From: Cordia subcordata
Lineage: Eukaryota > Streptophyta > Magnoliopsida > Boraginales > Cordiaceae
NCBI GenBank assembly: GCA_028554755.1
Contig: JAPTOF010000007.1
Coordinates: 2,884,001 to 2,948,000 of the forward strand
Direction: 5' to 3'
Length of the DNA stretch: 64,000 nt
In this document: piece by piece, positions 61,601 through 64,000 of the stretch
How positions within the stretch are numbered: the stretch's first letter is position 1
Layout of the letters: every line of letters starts with the position of its first letter
Notes under the pieces: model-generated
The model's database searches: none
Seen by the model: only the letters and a program-made list of their open reading frames with translations
What the model was told of the DNA's origin: nothing
Position numbers and translations under genes: made by a program

Positions 61601-64000
61601 TTGAATGATTCTATCTATCATGGTTCCTGACTATGGTAGTACTTGTATCGTAGGTTAGCAAAATTGTTGATGGCCAACGATATACTAAAAGGTTGAATGA
61701 AAGACAGGTGACTGCGTTGCTGAGGGCAACCTGTCAACGCCCTCAAGCAAGGGAGGGTGACATTAGGGAGGCACGATAATCTTCTGGAGTTTTCCTTGTC
61801 TCAATAAATATATTTTATTAATTCAATCTGCTCCCTTCTACCTTCCTTAGACTGAATCTTTTCTTTTTTCCTCTTTTGCTCAATATTTTAGATGGTTAAG
61901 TACAATAAGTACAACAGTGATGACCTAGTAAGTAAGGAATTTGGAATTCAAGTTCGGCCTGAACTAACTACTGTTGAAGCTCGGGTGCTTCCTCCACCGA
62001 TGGTAAGTGCTAAGTTTCCATTTGTTCTATGAACTAGATTGTTATCAGCTCAATTAGTTTTGACGTGTCCATTTATTGTGTTCTAGCTCAAGTATCACGA
62101 GACTGGACGGGAATCACGGGTTGATCCAAGAGTAGGCCAATGGAACATGATTGATAAGGTTAATTGTCTTTTCTTGTTTTCTTTATTTCTTCTGTTTGTT
62201 TGTCTTAATTAGAGTCTTTGTCCCAAGGAAATACATAGCTTGTCAGCCTTGTTATCTCTTTTTGAGTTTATCCTCATTTTTACTTGTATGGTTTGTGTTG
62301 GACCCAATGTGCTTAGAAGTCAGTCATGTGCGCAATGTTTTCCCATTCCTTTTCGATACAGTAGCATTTACCAATAGCCAATGATTTTCCTAATCTCGAT
62401 GAGCAATCGATATCTATATCATTTGTTCAGAAAATGGTTAATGGTGCCAAGGTGGAGTTCTGGACCTGTGTCAGTTTCTCGAGATCTAATCTTGATGCAG
62501 GCAGGTTCTGCAATGACTTAATTAGCATGTGTTGCAGTAAAGGAATGGTAAAGTTTCGTTGTACTGTACATGCATTCTGTCCTTTTAGTTTCTCTAGATA
62601 CCAAAAAGATAACAGGAGTTTGTTTACATTGCATTTGCTTTGGCAGGATTTCAACCCCAAACCTTTGCTTCCAATTAATTATGCCAACCCAAGTCAAATC
62701 GACAAAGTTCTTTCTGATATTCATGCACACTCGACTGCAAAACTTAATAGCATGGGACAAGCAGGGAAGCAACTTCAGTTGCTAATTGTTATACTGCCTG
62801 ATGTTACTGGCTCTCATGGTTAGTTACAGAAGCACAGTATGGATTTCGTTAATCAGCACTGTTTCTTAACTCTATGCTGGAATTTGATAATCTACATGGT
62901 GGTGCTCTGAGACTATGTTCTGCTTCTCACAGGTAAGATAAAGAAAAAATGTGAAACAGAATTGGGGATTGTGTCGCAGTGCTGTCAGCCGAAGCAAGCT
63001 GCAAAGGGTGGCAAACAGTATCTCGAAAATTTGGCTCTGAAGATAAATGTGAAGGTGTGTTTTTCCCCAGGCAAACAACGTCCTTATTGTCTAAAAAGAA
63101 TTAACTTGTTTGCTTTTTGCTCCCTTTTAACTATGCGTTTGCCGATTATATTGCTAGGCTGGTGGTAGAAACACGGTTTTGGAGCGAGCTATTCAGAGAA
63201 ATATACCATTTTTGACTGATATGCCTACAATTATCTTTGGTGCTGATGTAACTCATCCTCAGCCCGGGGAGGATTCAAGTCCTTCTATAGCTGCAGTATG
63301 ATGCGCTGGCATCCTCTCTTTGCCCTTTCTACTTGTAAATGAAGGCAACATTCTAGTTTAATTATCTTTATCTACAGGTGGTGGCATCAATGGATTGGCC
63401 AGAGGTAACGAAGTATAGGGCGCTGCTATCTGCACAGCCTCACAGGAAAGAAATAATCATAGATCTTTACAAGAAATATGAAGATCCTAAACGAGGCATT
63501 GTTCATGGGGGATTGATAAGGTTGATCTTTTCAATTGAACTTCAGTTTCTTTTTTTATTTGTTTATCCACTCTCTTTTCTTATCTTTCCTTCCTTTTTGC
63601 AGAGAGCATTTGATTGCATTCAGGAGGTCAACTGGGCAGAAGCCTGCTAGGATCATATTCTACAGGTTAAGATTTACCGACTGGGTGTAGGTATATAATT
63701 TTATGTTTTCGGTTACACTGATGTCAATGTGCTGGTATTGGATTTCAAATGACAGGGATGGTGTTAGTGAAGGCCAATTCAATCAAGTTCTGTTAGATGA
63801 GATGGATGCAATAAGACAGGTGTTTGATTGCCTTTGAAGTCATTGCAGATTTCATGTATCCTTCCGACTAGCTGACTCTGACTTGTTGCCCTTCATCCAG
63901 GCTTGTAATTCATTGGAAGAAGGTTATCTACCTCGAGTTACATTTGTTGTCGTGCAAAAGAGACACCATACCCGTCTTTTCCCCGAGAGACATGGCGATA
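58615..64000 (+). CDS. AGO5: ARGONAUTE protein, AGO5-like (3' end outside the window)
   Basis: Visible exons: 58615-59112, 59719-59915, 59996-60145, 60279-60412, 60499-60605, 60858-60961, 61426-61561, 61654-61770, 61892-62002, 62087-62158, 62431-62547, 62647-62818, 62933-63054, 63158-63295, 63378-63520, 63603-63665, 63756-63819, 63901 to the window end. These give 848 residues, all in phase; Arabidopsis AGO5 is remembered as 997. It binds small RNAs and cleaves matching targets. The N-terminus (1-52) is Gly/Arg-rich (RGG). Then come the N domain, PAZ, MID ([33 protein letters not shown]) and PIWI. Two catalytic residues of D-D-H are visible: D709 in [15 protein letters not shown] and D795 in [11 protein letters not shown]; the His is beyond the window. 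Phrases such as [14 protein letters not shown] and VVASMDWPE favour AGO5 over AGO1. The intron after 61770 starts with GC. Confidence 0.93.

Overview
The window is nuclear DNA from a flowering plant, most likely a eudicot. The evidence is AT-rich DNA with many GT-AG introns, plant-specific gene families, Copia retrotransposons and many MITEs. I cannot name the species. All gene models were built by hand from reading frame, splice sites and remembered family sequences. No alignment or search was run.

Seven loci are present, in this order: (1) PDAT2-like phospholipid:diacylglycerol acyltransferase, +, 1349-12327, 7 exons, 691 aa; (2) GDSL esterase/lipase, +, 18141-21285, 5 exons, 349 aa; (3) F-box/LRR protein resembling FBL10, +, 22528-25875, 4 exons, 615 aa; (4) chloroplast-type MRS2/CorA magnesium transporter (MRS2-11/MGT10-like), +, 28088-38695, 13 exons, 461 aa; (5) SR-protein kinase (SRPK), -, 45837-40726, 4 exons, 565 aa; (6) a damaged MAIN-like (plant mobile domain) gene, +, about 48711-50580; (7) ARGONAUTE of the AGO5 type, +, 58615 to beyond the window end, 18 exons visible, 848 residues. 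For loci 1-5 the summed exon lengths are exact multiples of three and all phases agree. The visible AGO5 exons also join in phase.

Transposons account for most of the rest. A full-length but decayed Copia element (2864-8913, antisense) fills intron 3 of PDAT2. A related copy with an internal deletion (32999-34549, antisense, TSD GATAT) sits in intron 9 of the MRS2 gene. There is a hAT-type MITE with a perfect 8-bp TSD (14794-15733), a Mutator-type MITE with a perfect 9-bp TSD (30133-30469), two elements with TTA/TAA duplications (45001-45268 and 50921-51347), a rotted PIF/Harbinger transposase (about 26355-27110, -), a 5'-truncated LINE tail (about 50575-50870) and CACTA-like termini.

The genes are ordinary single-copy plant genes with no operon-like relation. 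The least explained structure lies upstream of the MAIN-like gene. Six 19-bp palindromes related to TCGAACTTCTGAAGTTCGA occur in about 335 bp, the last one 9 bp before a TATA-like sequence. They are followed by 90-bp tandem repeats and a duplication offset by about 680 bp. I saw no CRISPR array, rRNA or tRNA gene, or clearly new multi-gene system.
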